Positions 17,186 through 27,879 of a stretch of 33,502 bases of DNA are shown here, piece after piece. Every line of letters starts with the position of its first letter. Position 1 is the stretch's first letter. Under the pieces are notes generated by a model, which ran no database searches, was not told the origin of the DNA, and saw only the letters and a list, made by a program, of their open reading frames with translations. The stretch comes from Sphingobium quisquiliarum P25 (GTDB taxonomy: Bacteria; Pseudomonadota; Alphaproteobacteria; Sphingomonadales; Sphingomonadaceae). Location of the stretch: positions 1-33,502 of the forward strand of contig NZ_ATHO01000052.1 in NCBI RefSeq assembly GCF_000445065.1, given 5' to 3'. A program made the translations under genes and the position numbers.

Positions 17186-18358
17186 ATGGGAGAAAATTTC
17201 GCTTTCTTCCTGCCCGTCATGATGGCCAGCTTCAGCATCGCATTCCTCGCGCTCTATAGCCGGGGCATACGTGTCGCAGGCTGGTGGAGCGCCGCCTATT
17301 TTTGCGTCAGCGCTGGCTTTTCCGTTCCCCTTGCTTATGCCGCCGTCGCCGCCCCTGTGTGGAGTCTGCTCGCCGACCTGCTGTTCGCGACCGGATTCCT
17401 GTTCTTCAGCGAAGCGCTGCTCCAGCGCTGGCGGCCCTATTGGCTGCTGTCGGCCCGCATCGCCATCTGGGGGCTGTCCTGCCTGCTTTGCACCACGGCC
17501 ATCGCCATCGACAATCTGCCGCTGGAACTGGCTGCGTCCGATTTCGGCTGCTTCCTGCTGACCGCCCTTCCGCTGGTCGCTGCGCGCGCCCGGTTGAAAA
17601 GCGGAGCCGACCGCATCCTGTTCGGCGCGGCCGTGCTGGTCGCCCTCGACCATCTGGTGAGGGGCAGCACCGTCCCGATCACCATCACCCAGGGAACCGC
17701 CTTTCTGGGCAGCGAATATGCTTTCCTGACACAGGCGCTTGCCTGCATATTCGGGCTGTTCCTCGCTCTGGCGGCGCTCGCAACCCAGGTCTTCGATCTG
17801 CTGGCCCGCTATGAACGCCAGGCGATGATCGACCCGCTGTCGGGCTTGCTCAACCGCCGTGGCTTCGATGAGGCAGTGGGACAGCTACGCTCGAAAGCCC
17901 GTTCGGGCAGCCTCATCGTCTGCGACATCGATCATTTCAAGGCTGTGAACGACGAATTCGGCCATGCCCTGGGCGACCGGGTCATCATCGCGCTGGCCAG
18001 GCGGCTGGAAGAAGCCGCGCTCAACCACGGGATTAGCGCCCGCTTCGGCGGCGAGGAATTCGTCCTCTTCCTCCCCGGCGCCGATGCCGCCCGCGCCGCC
18101 GCGATCGCCGACGACGTGCGCGAAGGCTTCACGCGCGAGATCGGCTCAACCTTGCCGATCACCCGCAAGGTGACCGCCAGTTTCGGCCTGTCCACCGTAC
18201 AGCACGCCGACACCTCGATCCATGACACCATCGCCCGCGCGGACAAGGCGCTGTATGAGGCGAAATCGCGAGGGCGGAACCGGGTCTGCGTGCGGCGCGC
18301 CCTTTCCTCGCCAGAAGCGCCACCTCGTCCCTCTGCTCCCGCCATCATCCACGCCTGA
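17186..18358 (+). CDS. Membrane-bound diguanylate cyclase (GGDEF)
   Basis: Synthesises cyclic di-GMP from GTP. The 390-residue protein has an N-terminal sensor of about six transmembrane helices (residues ~8-205), of no type I can name, then a GGDEF domain from about 215. The domain keeps DPLSGLLNRRGF (216-227), DIDHFKAVNDEFGH (247-260) and an active-site GGEEF (288-292), so it is probably active. The usual RxxD inhibitory site just before GGEEF is absent (the stretch there is HGISARF), suggesting no product feedback through it. GAGG at 17174-17177 lies 8 nt before ATG 17186, which is preferred over a GTG at 17165. The last ~20 residues are Pro/Ala-rich. It ends at a bidirectional terminator. 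Confidence 0.92.
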   Translation: MGENFAFFLPVMMASFSIAFLALYSRGIRVAGWWSAAYFCVSAGFSVPLAYAAVAAPVWSLLADLLFATGFLFFSEALLQRWRPYWLLSARIAIWGLSCLLCTTAIAIDNLPLELAASDFGCFLLTALPLVAARARLKSGADRILFGAAVLVALDHLVRGSTVPITITQGTAFLGSEYAFLTQALACIFGLFLALAALATQVFDLLARYERQAMIDPLSGLLNRRGFDEAVGQLRSKARSGSLIVCDIDHFKAVNDEFGHALGDRVIIALARRLEEAALNHGISARFGGEEFVLFLPGADAARAAAIADDVREGFTREIGSTLPITRKVTASFGLSTVQHADTSIHDTIARADKALYEAKSRGRNRVCVRRALSSPEAPPRPSAPAIIHA

Positions 18359-18362
18359 CATG

Positions 18363-18393
18363 AAAAAGGCCGCTCGTCAGGAGCGGCCTTTTT
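18363..18393. terminator. Bidirectional Rho-independent terminator
   Basis: GGCCGCTC (18368-18375) pairs perfectly with GAGCGGCC (18381-18388) across a 5 nt loop, flanked by AAAAA on the left and TTTTT on the right. It serves the GGDEF gene on the plus strand and lpd on the minus strand, whose stop codons lie on either side. Confidence 0.95.
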
Positions 18394-18417
18394 CGTCCTT
18401 GCCGCAGCGGCGGCCGA

Positions 18418-19818
18418 TTACATATGGATGGGCTTGCCGGTAACGGCCATCGCTGCTTCCTTGATCGCCTCGCTATGCGTCGGGTGCGCGTGGCAGGTAT
18501 AGGCGATGTCCTCGCTGGAGGCGCCGAATTCCATCGCCTGGGCCGCCTGCGCGATCATCGTTCCCGCCACGGAGGCGATGATCCACACGCCCAGCACCTT
18601 GTCGGTTTCCGCATCGGCGATGATCTTCACAAAGCCATCGGGTTCGTGATTGGTCTTCGCCCGGCTGTTGGCAAGCATCGGGAACTTGCCGACCTTGATC
18701 GCGCCCTTTTCCTTGGCCGCTTCCTCGGTCAGGCCCACGCCCGCGATTTCCGGGCTGGTATAGACGACCGACGGAATGACATCATGGTTCACGATGCCGG
18801 TCAGGCCGGCGATGTTTTCCGCAACGGCAATGCCTTCATCTTCGGCCTTGTGCGCCAGCATGGGACCGGGGATCACGTCGCCGATCGCCCAAACGCCCGG
18901 CACCTTGGTCGCAAAGTCATGATCCGTCTCGATCTGGCCACGGCCATTCAGTTCCAGCCCGATCTTGTCGAGGCCAAGGCCTTCCGTGTTCGGGCGGCGA
19001 CCGATGGATACAAGCACGACATCGGCTTCGATCGTTTCCGAAGCGCCACCGGCCGCCGGTTCGACCGTCAGGGTGACGCCCTTCTTATGCGCCTGCGCGC
19101 CGATCACCTTGGTGCCGAGCTTATATTCGAAGCCCTGCTTCTTGAAGATCTTGTGCGCTTCCTTACGGACTTCGCCGTCCATGCCGGGCAGGATCTGGTC
19201 GAGATATTCGACCACCGTGACCTTCGCGCCCAGACGGCGCCAGACCGAACCCAGTTCCAGCCCGATGACGCCGCCGCCGATGACGACAAGGTGATCGGGC
19301 ACCTTGTCCAGCTCCAGCGCGCCGGTGGAATCGACGATCAGGCCCTTGTCATTATCCACTTCGACGCCGGGCAGCGGCGTGACGGACGATCCGGTGGCGA
19401 TGACGATATTCTTCGCCGTCACCGTCTTGCCCGCCACCTCGACCGTGTTTGCGCCGGTGAAGCTGGCGCGGCCCTTCAACCAGTCGACCTTGTTCTTCTT
19501 GAACAGAAACTCGATGCCGCCGGTCAGGCCCTTGACCGCATCCTTGCGCTGCCCCTGCATCGTGTCGAGGTCGAGGCTCATCTTGTCGATCTTGACGCCC
19601 AGCTTGGCGAGCGCGCCGTTCGCGGCTTCCTCATACAGCTCGGAAGCATGCAGCAGCGCCTTGGACGGGATGCAGCCGACATTGAGGCAGGTGCCGCCCA
19701 GCGTCTCGCGGCTTTCAGCACATGCGGTCTTTAGGCCCAGCTGCGCCGCACGGATCGCGGCCACATAGCCGCCCGGGCCCGCGCCGATCACCAGGACATC
19801 ATAATCGAAGTCTGCCAT
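18418..19818 (-). CDS. lpd: Dihydrolipoyl dehydrogenase (E3)
   Basis: Reoxidises the dihydrolipoyl groups of E2 with FAD and NAD; here the E3 of the 2-oxoglutarate dehydrogenase complex, possibly shared with others. The 466-residue flavoprotein has the FAD motif GAGPGGYVAAIRAA (12-25), the redox disulfide Cys44/Cys49 in GGTCLNVGCIPSK, the NAD motif GGGVIGLELGSVWRRLG, and the C-terminal HPTHSE with catalytic His445 and Glu450. Start ATG 19818 has GGAG 6 nt upstream; an upstream ATG at 19848 lies within a repeat and is rejected. The first two bases of the repeat overlap the Shine-Dalgarno. It is last in the mdh-sucD-sucA-sucB-lpd series. Confidence 0.97.
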   Translation of the reverse strand: MADFDYDVLVIGAGPGGYVAAIRAAQLGLKTACAESRETLGGTCLNVGCIPSKALLHASELYEEAANGALAKLGVKIDKMSLDLDTMQGQRKDAVKGLTGGIEFLFKKNKVDWLKGRASFTGANTVEVAGKTVTAKNIVIATGSSVTPLPGVEVDNDKGLIVDSTGALELDKVPDHLVVIGGGVIGLELGSVWRRLGAKVTVVEYLDQILPGMDGEVRKEAHKIFKKQGFEYKLGTKVIGAQAHKKGVTLTVEPAAGGASETIEADVVLVSIGRRPNTEGLGLDKIGLELNGRGQIETDHDFATKVPGVWAIGDVIPGPMLAHKAEDEGIAVAENIAGLTGIVNHDVIPSVVYTSPEIAGVGLTEEAAKEKGAIKVGKFPMLANSRAKTNHEPDGFVKIIADAETDKVLGVWIIASVAGTMIAQAAQAMEFGASSEDIAYTCHAHPTHSEAIKEAAMAVTGKPIHM

Positions 19819-19826
19819 ACCAATCT

Positions 19827-19913
19827 CCGTTCGCCCTGAGCCTGTCAAAGGGCATTACTTCTTCTTTTGTCCTGTAGGAAGGACGGGGCTTCGACAGGCT
19901 CAGCCCGAACGGG
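19827..19913. repeat. REP-like inverted repeat pair between sucB and lpd
   Basis: Arm 1 (19827-19853, CCGTTCGCCCTGAGCCTGTC then AAAGGGC) is nearly complementary to arm 2 (19885-19913, GGGGCTTCGACAGGCTCAGC then CCGAACGGG), separated by 31 nt. Both are copies of the repeat seen at 12044-12070. As RNA they would form a long imperfect hairpin between two genes of one operon. The arm next to lpd reaches into its GGAG Shine-Dalgarno (19825-19828). Confidence 0.8.
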
Positions 19914-19927
19914 ACGATAGGTTGATC

Positions 19928-21172
19928 TTACAGGTCGATCAGCAGCCGGGTCGGGTCCTCGATCGCGTTCTTCACCGCGACCAGGAAGGTCACGGCTTCG
20001 CGGCCGTCGATCAGGCGATGGTCATAGCTGAGCGCCAGATACATCATCGGCCGGATGACGATCTGACCGTCGCGGACAACCGGACGATCCTCGATCCGGT
20101 GCAGGCCCAGAACGGCCGACTGCGGCGGGTTGATGATCGGGCTCGACAGCAGCGATCCGAACACGCCGCCATTGGAGATGGTGAAGGTGCCGCCCTTCAT
20201 ATCGTCCATGGTCAGCGTGCCTTCCTTGGCCTTCTTGCCGAAGCTGCCGATCGTCTTTTCAATGTCGGCAACGCTCAAGGATTCAGCGTTGCGGATGACC
20301 GGTACGACCAGGCCGTTCGGGGCGGACACTGCCACCGAGATATCGGCGAAGTCGTTATAGACGATCTCGTCACCCTCGATCTGTGCATTGACGCCGGGAA
20401 TGTCCCTCAGCGCCATGCAGACGGCCTTGGTGAAGAAGCCCATGAAGCCAAGGCGCACGCCGTGCTTCTTTTCGAACAGGTCCTTATATTTGGCGCGCGC
20501 CTCGATGACGTTGGTCATGTCGACGTCATTATAGGTGGTAAGCAGCGCCGCGGTGTTCTGCGCTTCCTTGAGGCGCTTGGCCACCGTCTGGCGCAGGCGA
20601 GTCATCTTGACGCGCTCCTGCTTGCGGCTCGGGCCAGCGGCAGGCGCTTCGGCGGCGGGCGCTGCGGCAGAAGCCGAAGCGGTCGCCTTGGCCGTGCCCG
20701 CGGCGACAGCGGCCATCACATCGTCCTTGGTCAGACGGCCGTCCTTGCCGCTACCCTTGATCTTGCTCGGGTCCAGCCCATGCTCCAGCACCAGGCGGCG
20801 CACGGCAGGGGACAGGGTGAGGTTGCCGCCCTCCTCCTCATCGGCCGGAGCCGACGCGGCAGGCGCAGGCGCAACGGCTTCCGCCTTGGCGGCCGGAGCG
20901 GGAGCAGCAGTCGTAGGAGCCGAGGCTGCGGCAGCGCCTTCGTTGATCATCGCCAGCAACGCGCCGACATTCACCGTATCGCCTTCCTTGGCGATGATGT
21001 CGCCCAGCGTTCCGGCGACCGGCGCAGGCACATCAACGGCGACCTTGTCGGTTTCCAGGCTGACGATCGGCTCGTCGGCCTTCACCGCCTCGCCGGGCTT
21101 CTTCAGCCACTGGCCAACTGTCGCTTCGGTAACGGATTCGCCCAGGGTGGGGACTTTGACTTCGGTAGCCAT
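19928..21172 (-). CDS. sucB: 2-oxoglutarate dehydrogenase E2, dihydrolipoyl succinyltransferase
   Basis: Core enzyme of the 2-oxoglutarate dehydrogenase complex (also called odhB), passing the succinyl group from E1 to CoA. The 414 residues contain one N-terminal lipoyl domain with the lipoylated Lys43 in [14 protein letters not shown], an Ala/Pro-rich linker, a peripheral-subunit-binding domain ([20 protein letters not shown] then [12 protein letters not shown]), a second Ala-rich linker, and the catalytic domain ending with [12 protein letters not shown], where His385 and Asp389 are catalytic. It starts 8 nt after the sucA stop, so the two are co-transcribed. Confidence 0.97.
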   Translation of the reverse strand: MATEVKVPTLGESVTEATVGQWLKKPGEAVKADEPIVSLETDKVAVDVPAPVAGTLGDIIAKEGDTVNVGALLAMINEGAAAASAPTTAAPAPAAKAEAVAPAPAASAPADEEEGGNLTLSPAVRRLVLEHGLDPSKIKGSGKDGRLTKDDVMAAVAAGTAKATASASAAAPAAEAPAAGPSRKQERVKMTRLRQTVAKRLKEAQNTAALLTTYNDVDMTNVIEARAKYKDLFEKKHGVRLGFMGFFTKAVCMALRDIPGVNAQIEGDEIVYNDFADISVAVSAPNGLVVPVIRNAESLSVADIEKTIGSFGKKAKEGTLTMDDMKGGTFTISNGGVFGSLLSSPIINPPQSAVLGLHRIEDRPVVRDGQIVIRPMMYLALSYDHRLIDGREAVTFLVAVKNAIEDPTRLLIDL

Positions 21173-21180
21173 GAGCTGTG

Positions 21181-23976
21181 TCAGCCTTTCTTCTGGCGGC
21201 GGATTTCTTCACGAACGCTGTGACCCAGCGCATCGGCGACGAGCGCGCCCTGTTCGGCGACGTGGCGCTTGGCAAGCCCGGTAGCGGGCGAAGCGGACGC
21301 CTTGCGTCCCGCATAGCGCGCACGCGCCGGAGCCCTGCCCGCCTGTGCCAGTGCTTCCTCGATATAGGGTTCGACAAAGAACCAGGCGCCGTTGTTGCGC
21401 GGTTCTTCCTGGCACCAGATCACCTCCTCCAGGTTCGTCATGCGCTTCAGGCGCACGGCAAGGGCCTCGGTCGGGAAGGGATAGAGCTGTTCGATGCGGA
21501 TGATCTGGGTGTCCTTGTCACCCGCCGCGTCGCGCGCTTCCATCAGATCATAGGCCACCTTGCCCGAACAAAGGACAAGCCGCCTCGTTTCCGCATCCGG
21601 CGCCGGATTGATGTCCGACAGGATGCGCATGAAGTGCGTTTCGCCCAGGAAATCCTGCGTCTTGCTGACAGCCATCTTGTGCCGCAGCAGCGACTTGGGC
21701 GTCATCATGATCAGCGGCTTGCGGAACGGCCGCAGCATCTGCCGCCGCAGGATGTGGAAATAGTTGGCTGGCGTCGTGCAGTTGGCGACCTGGATATTCC
21801 CTTCGGCGCAAAGCTGGAGAAAGCGTTCCAGACGCGCCGAGCTATGTTCAGGCCCCTGCCCTTCATAGCCGTGCGGCAACAGGCAGACGATGCCGTTAGA
21901 CCGCAGCCACTTGGTTTCTGACGATGCGATATACTGGTCGAAGATGATCTGCGCGCCGTTGGCGAAGTCGCCAAACTGCGCCTCCCACAGCACCAGGCTC
22001 TTGGGGTCAGCGAGCGCGTAGCCATATTCAAAGCCCAGCACGCCATATTCCGACAATGGGCTGTCAAGCACTTCGAATCGGCCGTGGGGGACGGTCGACA
22101 GCGGAATATATTTACTCTCGTTGTCCTGATCCACCCAGACGGCATGGCGCTGGCTAAAGGTGCCACGGCCTGAATCCTGGCCCGACAGACGGACGCCATA
22201 GCCCTCCGACAGCAGCGATCCGAAGGCCAGCGCCTCCGCCGTCGCCCAGTCGAAATTCTCGCCGGTCTTGAACATCTCCGCCTTGGCGTCGATCACGCGG
22301 CGCAGCGTCTTGTGGACATTATGACCTTCGGGAATGGTGGTCAGAGTCTTGCCCAGGCTGTCGAACAGCTTCTGGCTGATTGCGCTCTCGACATTCTGCC
22401 GCGCGGTTTCCGCGTCAGCGGGCTTGTGCAGGCCCGACCAGCGCCCGGCGAACCAGTCGGCCTTGTTCGCCTTGTAGCTCTTGGCCGCCTCGAACTCTTC
22501 CTCCAGATGATTGACGAAGTCGCCCGTCACCTGCGTGACGAAATCGTCGTCGACCACGCCTTCTGCTTTCAGCCGCGCCGAATAGACGTCGCTGACCGGA
22601 GCATGCTGGCGGATCTTCGCGTACATCTGCGGCTGGGTAAAGCTGGGCTCGTCGCCTTCATTATGGCCAAAACGGCGATAGCACCACATGTCTATCACGA
22701 TGTCGCGATGGAAGGTCTGACGATATTCGATCGCCAGCTTGCACGCAAAGGTCACGGCTTCGGGATCGTCGCCATTGACGTGCAGGATCGGCGCCTGAAC
22801 ACCCTTCGCCACGTCGCTCGGATAGGGCGAGCCACGGGAGAATTGGGGCGAAGTGGTGAAGCCGATCTGATTGTTGACGATGAAGTGGATGCATCCGCCA
22901 GTATTGTAGCCGGACACGCCCGAAAAGCCGAGGCATTCCCAAACGATGCCCTGCCCGGCGAAGGCCGCGTCGCCATGGATCAGTACCGGCAGCACCTGCT
23001 CGTGCCTGCCCAGATCGTCCCGGAATGTCTGCTGCGCGCGAACCTTGCCCAGCACGACGGGATCGACCGTCTCAAGGTGCGACGGGTTGGGGACCAGCGA
23101 CATATGGACCTTGACGCCGTCAAACTCACGGTCAGTCGACGTGCCAAGGTGGTATTTCACGTCGCCCGAACCGCCGACATCCTCGGGATTTGCGGTGCCG
23201 CCTGAAAATTCGTGGAAGATGACCCGGAAACCCTTGGCCATCACATTGGCGAGCACGTTCAGGCGGCCGCGATGGGCCATGCCGTAGACGATCTCGCGAA
23301 CGCCCAGCGCTCCGCCATATTTGATGATGGCTTCAAGAGCCGGGATCATGGACTCGCCGCCGTCCAAGCCAAAACGCTTGGTGCCTACATATTTGCGGCC
23401 CAGGAACTTTTCATATTGTTCGGCCTGGATGACCTTGGACAGGATCGCCTTCTTGCCTTCGGGCGTGAACTGGATTTCCTTGTCCTTGCCCTCCATGCGG
23501 TCTTGCAGGAAACGGCGCTCCTCCACATCCGCGATGTGCATATATTCAAGGCCGACATTGCCGCAATAATTGGCGCGCAGGATCGCAACGATCTCCCGCA
23601 CGGTGGCATATTGAAGGCCGAGAGAACCACCGAGATAGACCTTCTTCTCAGGGTCATTAAGGCCGTGATATTCCGGCGTCAGGTCGGCAGGCAGGTTACG
23701 CTGGGACAGGCTCAGCGGGTCAAGATTGGCAGCCAGATGGCCACGCACGCGATAGGTGCGGATCAGCATCTGCGCCCGGATGGCGTCGTCGGCCGCGCTG
23801 ACGGCGTCCGCATCCGTGACCGCCTTGCCCGAAGCCTTGGCCGCCGCCTTCACCGCGACCTGCATCTGCGTCGGGTCCATCGCCCCGGTCAGGTCATCCG
23901 TCTCACTCAGCGGCCAGTTGCTGCGAGCCCAGCTCGGCCCCTGTTCGACTTCGAAATCCTGATTCTCGTAACCCAT
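21181..23976 (-). CDS. sucA: 2-oxoglutarate dehydrogenase E1
   Basis: Thiamine diphosphate enzyme (also called odhA) that decarboxylates 2-oxoglutarate and succinylates the lipoyl group of SucB; cytoplasmic, TCA cycle. About 931 residues, normal for the family. Visible: an N-terminal segment that contacts E2/E3 ([20 protein letters not shown]), [16 protein letters not shown] at about 231-246, [10 protein letters not shown] near 340, GDDPEAV followed by the C-terminal part of the ThDP motif, [16 protein letters not shown], and the transketolase-like C-terminal half. ATG 23976 gives the family start; ATG 23991 (five extra residues, MGRWK) cannot be excluded. A 13 bp hairpin lies between sucD and this gene. 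Confidence 0.97.
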   Translation of the reverse strand: MGYENQDFEVEQGPSWARSNWPLSETDDLTGAMDPTQMQVAVKAAAKASGKAVTDADAVSAADDAIRAQMLIRTYRVRGHLAANLDPLSLSQRNLPADLTPEYHGLNDPEKKVYLGGSLGLQYATVREIVAILRANYCGNVGLEYMHIADVEERRFLQDRMEGKDKEIQFTPEGKKAILSKVIQAEQYEKFLGRKYVGTKRFGLDGGESMIPALEAIIKYGGALGVREIVYGMAHRGRLNVLANVMAKGFRVIFHEFSGGTANPEDVGGSGDVKYHLGTSTDREFDGVKVHMSLVPNPSHLETVDPVVLGKVRAQQTFRDDLGRHEQVLPVLIHGDAAFAGQGIVWECLGFSGVSGYNTGGCIHFIVNNQIGFTTSPQFSRGSPYPSDVAKGVQAPILHVNGDDPEAVTFACKLAIEYRQTFHRDIVIDMWCYRRFGHNEGDEPSFTQPQMYAKIRQHAPVSDVYSARLKAEGVVDDDFVTQVTGDFVNHLEEEFEAAKSYKANKADWFAGRWSGLHKPADAETARQNVESAISQKLFDSLGKTLTTIPEGHNVHKTLRRVIDAKAEMFKTGENFDWATAEALAFGSLLSEGYGVRLSGQDSGRGTFSQRHAVWVDQDNESKYIPLSTVPHGRFEVLDSPLSEYGVLGFEYGYALADPKSLVLWEAQFGDFANGAQIIFDQYIASSETKWLRSNGIVCLLPHGYEGQGPEHSSARLERFLQLCAEGNIQVANCTTPANYFHILRRQMLRPFRKPLIMMTPKSLLRHKMAVSKTQDFLGETHFMRILSDINPAPDAETRRLVLCSGKVAYDLMEARDAAGDKDTQIIRIEQLYPFPTEALAVRLKRMTNLEEVIWCQEEPRNNGAWFFVEPYIEEALAQAGRAPARARYAGRKASASPATGLAKRHVAEQGALVADALGHSVREEIRRQKKG

Positions 23977-24022
23977 TTTCCAGCGTCCCATGCCATCCGC
24001 GTGCAGTCACGGATCGGGGGTA

Positions 24023-24055
24023 ACAAGCGGCCGGGGTGCAGCCCGGCCGCCTTGT
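24023..24055 (-). terminator. Strong hairpin between sucD and sucA
   Basis: ACAAGCGGCCGGG (24023-24035) pairs with CCCGGCCG (24042-24049) and CTTGT (24051-24055), 13 base pairs with one bulged C and a 6 nt loop. The minus-strand transcript after it reads TACCCCC, so there is no U tract. It may act as a partial terminator, an RNA-processing site or a 3'-end protector for mdh-sucD mRNA. The structure is plain; the role is inferred. Confidence 0.6.
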
Positions 24056-24066
24056 CAGGCCTAGAT

Positions 24067-24951
24067 TCAGCCCTTGAGAACTTCGACCAGAGTCGAGCCC
24101 AGTTCCGACGGGCTGGCCGCAACCTTGATGCCCGCGGCTTCCATCGCGGCGATCTTGCTTTCCGCGTCGCCCTTGCCGCCCGACACGATTGCGCCGGCAT
24201 GGCCCATGCGGCGGCCCGGAGGCGCCGTGCGGCCAGCGATGAAGCCAGCCATCGGCTTCTTCCGGCCGCGCTTGGCTTCGTCGATCAGGAACTGCGCCGC
24301 CTGCTCCTCAGCATCGCCGCCGATCTCGCCGATCATGATGATCGACTGAGTGGCGTCGTCCGCCAGGAACAGTTCCAGCACGTCGATGAAGTTCGTGCCG
24401 TTGACCGGATCGCCGCCGATGCCGACAGCCGTGGTCTGGCCCAGACCCGCGTTGGAGGTCTGGAACACGGCCTCATAGGTCAGCGTGCCGGAACGCGACA
24501 CGACGCCGACCGAACCCTTTTTGAAGATGCTGCCGGGCATGATGCCGATCTTGCATTCGTCAGGGGTCAGGACTCCGGGGCAGTTCGGGCCGATCAGGCG
24601 CGACTTGCTGCCCGAAAGCGCGCGCTTCACGCGCACCATGTCGAGCACCGGAATGCCTTCGGTGATGCAGACGATCAGCGGGATTTCGGCGTCGATCGCT
24701 TCCAGGATCGAGTCAGCGGCGAATGGCGGCGGAACATAGATCACCGACGCATCCGCGCCCGTCTTCGCCTTCGCTTCGGCAACCGTGTCGTACATGGGCA
24801 GGCCGATATGGCTCGTGCCGCCCTTCCCAGGAGTCACGCCCGCGACCATCTGGGTGCCGTAGGCCAGCGCCTGTTCCGTGTGGAAGGTGCCAGTGGCACC
24901 GGTCATACCCTGAGTGATGACCTTGGTGTTCTTGTTCACCAGAATGGACAT
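24067..24951 (-). CDS. sucD: Succinyl-CoA synthetase alpha subunit
   Basis: Alpha subunit of ADP/GDP-forming succinyl-CoA ligase, which makes ATP or GTP from succinyl-CoA. The 294-residue length is typical. Visible: the CoA-binding N-terminus ([20 protein letters not shown]), [20 protein letters not shown], and the active-site phosphohistidine His251 in [18 protein letters not shown] lies 5 nt before ATG 24951. The beta subunit gene sucC, which normally sits between mdh and sucD or directly beside sucD, is not in this window, so the partner must be encoded elsewhere. Confidence 0.97.
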   Translation of the reverse strand: MSILVNKNTKVITQGMTGATGTFHTEQALAYGTQMVAGVTPGKGGTSHIGLPMYDTVAEAKAKTGADASVIYVPPPFAADSILEAIDAEIPLIVCITEGIPVLDMVRVKRALSGSKSRLIGPNCPGVLTPDECKIGIMPGSIFKKGSVGVVSRSGTLTYEAVFQTSNAGLGQTTAVGIGGDPVNGTNFIDVLELFLADDATQSIIMIGEIGGDAEEQAAQFLIDEAKRGRKKPMAGFIAGRTAPPGRRMGHAGAIVSGGKGDAESKIAAMEAAGIKVAASPSELGSTLVEVLKG

Positions 24952-25057
24952 TATCGCCCCTTCATCTCAATGGCGTGGCATTTTGAGTTAGGGCGGCCCG
25001 CGTCAGGCTGCGCACTTACCTGAAGCGGACCGGTGCAGGTCGTTAGGACGCGAGCCG

Positions 25058-26026
<969 letters not shown>

Positions 26027-26063
26027 TCATCCTCCAATCACGGAAAACAAGGAATTGCCCGCC

Positions 26064-26092
26064 CGCTTAGGCCGATATCGTTAAGGTTTCAA
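26064..26092 (-). promoter_or_regulatory. Candidate sigma-70 promoter of mdh-sucD-sucAB-lpd
   Basis: On the minus strand TTGAAA (-35, 26087-26092), exactly 17 nt, then TAAGCG (-10, 26064-26069); start near 26057, about 37 nt before the mdh ATG. Spacing and boxes are among the best in the window, and the -10 resembles that of rpsB. Confidence 0.5.
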
Positions 26093-26220
26093 CCGCGGAT
26101 GAGCCCCGCTGCCAAATTATCTTTGCAATTCATTCGCAGTTTCATTAAGAGCGGTTTTGCCCTGTCGGCGCGTGTTCCTACCCTGACGCACGGCCATTCC
26201 CGCAGAGGCCACCTGCCGGG

Positions 26221-26243
26221 CGCTTCCCTCCCTTGGGGAAGCG
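26221..26243. repeat. Hairpin downstream of zapE
   Basis: CGCTTCCC (26221-26228) pairs with GGGAAGCG (26236-26243) across 7 nt in the zapE-mdh gap (26021-26304). No U run follows on the minus strand, so termination is only possible. The rest of this gap shows nothing beyond the mdh promoter. Confidence 0.4.
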
Positions 26244-26304
26244 TCCGGGCCATTTCAAGACAAGGATAAATAGGCGAGCCGCGTCTTCTGTCGGCCAGCC
26301 GGAG

Positions 26305-27417
26305 CTATTTGGGCCCGTGACCCAGCGCCAGATAATCGTCCGACTGCATTTCCATCAGCCGGGACACGGTGCGCTCAAATTCGAAGGCCCCGTCGCCTTC
26401 TGGATAAAGCCTCGCGGGCTCCGCATCGGCGGACGCGAGCAGCTTCACCTTATACTCGTATAGCGCATCGATCAGGGTCACGAAGCGCGCCGCCTCATTG
26501 CGCTTTTCCGGGCCCAGCACCGGAATGCCGACCAGGATCACCGTGTGAAAGCGGCGTGCGATAGCGAGATAATCGGGCGCGCCGCGCGCCTCCGCACAAA
26601 GCCGCTTGAAGGAGAAGACGGCGACGCCCTTGAGGCTCTTTGGCACGTGCAGCGTGCGGCCGCCCTGTACCGCAATGTCCTCCGCCGGAACCTTCGCGCG
26701 ATCCTCCACCGGATAATCGGTCAGCCGGAAAAAGGCTTCCGACAAAGCCTTGGTCGCTTCGGCGCCGTTGGGCGAATGCCACAGCTTCGCGTCGCCCAGG
26801 CGATCGAGCCGGTAATCGGTCGGCCCGTTCAGCGGCAGCACGTCCAGCCGCTCCTTGATCAAGTCGATGAAGGGCAGGAAAAGCTGGCGGTTAAGGCCAT
26901 TTTTGTAAAGCTCGCCCGGTTCCCGGTTCGATGTCGTGACGACGGTCATCTGCCGGTCGAGCAGCCCCGCGAACAGGCGCGACATGATCGCGGCATCGGC
27001 CATATTGTTGACGACCATCTCGTCAAAGCACAGCAGCCGCGCTTCGTCCGCCAGCGAATCTACCACTGGCGGGATGGGATCGCCCTTTTCCGACTTGCGC
27101 GCTTCGGCCAGCCGGGCATGCACGTCCAGCATGAATTCGTGGAAATGCGCCCGCTTCTTGCGATCGATCTGCACCGTGTCGAAGAACAGGTCCATCAGCA
27201 TGGATTTGCCCCGTCCCACGCCGCCCCACATATAAAGGCCGCGCGGGGCTTCCGCCTGCTTGCCGAGCAGCCGCGACAGGAAGGACGTGCGCGGCGCGGC
27301 GGCTTCAAGCTGCTGCTGCAACTGGTCCAGCCTCGTCGCGGCGGCTTCCTGATCGCGGTCGGCCCGAAGCTCGCCAGCAGCCACCAGCGCGCGGTAACGC
27401 TCGATCACGCTGCTCAT
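26305..27417 (-). CDS. zapE: AFG1/ZapE-type AAA ATPase
   Basis: A 370-residue P-loop ATPase of the AFG1 family: ZapE in bacteria, linked to the division Z-ring under stress, and AFG1/LACE1 in mitochondria, linked to respiratory protein turnover. Walker A GGVGRGKS is at 65-72, Walker B LLCFDE at 127-132, and the TSNREP sensor-like motif at 161-166; GLNRQLFLPFI is also typical. The first ATG overlaps the stop codon of the thioesterase gene (ATGA), showing co-translation. Its position next to sdhB and mdh fits a role around respiratory complexes, an inference that matches the mitochondrial homologue. Confidence 0.9.
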   Translation of the reverse strand: MSSVIERYRALVAAGELRADRDQEAAATRLDQLQQQLEAAAPRTSFLSRLLGKQAEAPRGLYMWGGVGRGKSMLMDLFFDTVQIDRKKRAHFHEFMLDVHARLAEARKSEKGDPIPPVVDSLADEARLLCFDEMVVNNMADAAIMSRLFAGLLDRQMTVVTTSNREPGELYKNGLNRQLFLPFIDLIKERLDVLPLNGPTDYRLDRLGDAKLWHSPNGAEATKALSEAFFRLTDYPVEDRAKVPAEDIAVQGGRTLHVPKSLKGVAVFSFKRLCAEARGAPDYLAIARRFHTVILVGIPVLGPEKRNEAARFVTLIDALYEYKVKLLASADAEPARLYPEGDGAFEFERTVSRLMEMQSDDYLALGHGPK

Positions 27418-27875
27418 CTGGGCGTCGGCACCTTGCGCACCGTCGCGGTCGACGCCGCCACCATCCTGTCGTCCTGATGGAGGGTCAGGCGCATGAAAAA
27501 CAGCCGCCCGGTTTCCTGCAATATCTCGACATCGGCGCGCAGCGGCCGCCCGATTTCACCCGATCCGCAATATTGCATGGAAAGATCGACCGTCACCGCC
27601 GCGGCTTGTTCCGGCCGGCCCACCGCGGCCAGCGCGGCGAAATAGGCATGATCGGCAAAAGCGGCGAGGAAGCCGCCATGCAGCGCGCCGTTGCGGTTGG
27701 CGTGCGACTGGAGGGTTTCCAGCATCACCGTCGCCCGGCGTTCGCCATCACCGCGCGAATAGCTGGGGCCGATCGACGTGCCGAGAAATGTCCCCGGCAC
27801 CGGATCGCTCCATCGCAGCCAGCCAGCCCAGGGGCCGTCCGGCACCCGGCTTACAGGCTCAGCATCACCGCTCAC
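27414..27875 (-). CDS. PaaI-type hotdog-fold thioesterase
   Basis: A 153-residue single hotdog-domain protein of the PaaI acyl-CoA thioesterase group; it should hydrolyse a CoA thioester, substrate unknown. The active-site region is NGALHGGFLAAFADHAYFAA (about residues 62-81), followed by the strand pattern VTVDLSMQYCGSGEIGRPLR and the typical GRLFFMRLTLHQDDRMVAAS end. The start is GTG at 27875, 4 nt after the sdhB stop, with no clear Shine-Dalgarno; the stop overlaps zapE. So sdhB, this gene and zapE form one transcription unit. Family is confident, substrate not. Confidence 0.85.
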   Translation of the reverse strand: MSGDAEPVSRVPDGPWAGWLRWSDPVPGTFLGTSIGPSYSRGDGERRATVMLETLQSHANRNGALHGGFLAAFADHAYFAALAAVGRPEQAAAVTVDLSMQYCGSGEIGRPLRADVEILQETGRLFFMRLTLHQDDRMVAASTATVRKVPTPR

Positions 27876-27879
27876 TGCA

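Noticed and set aside
23212..25023. 603-codon plus-strand frame opposite sucA and sucD
   Set aside because: Spans two real genes on the other strand and their intergenic hairpin; no family resemblance.
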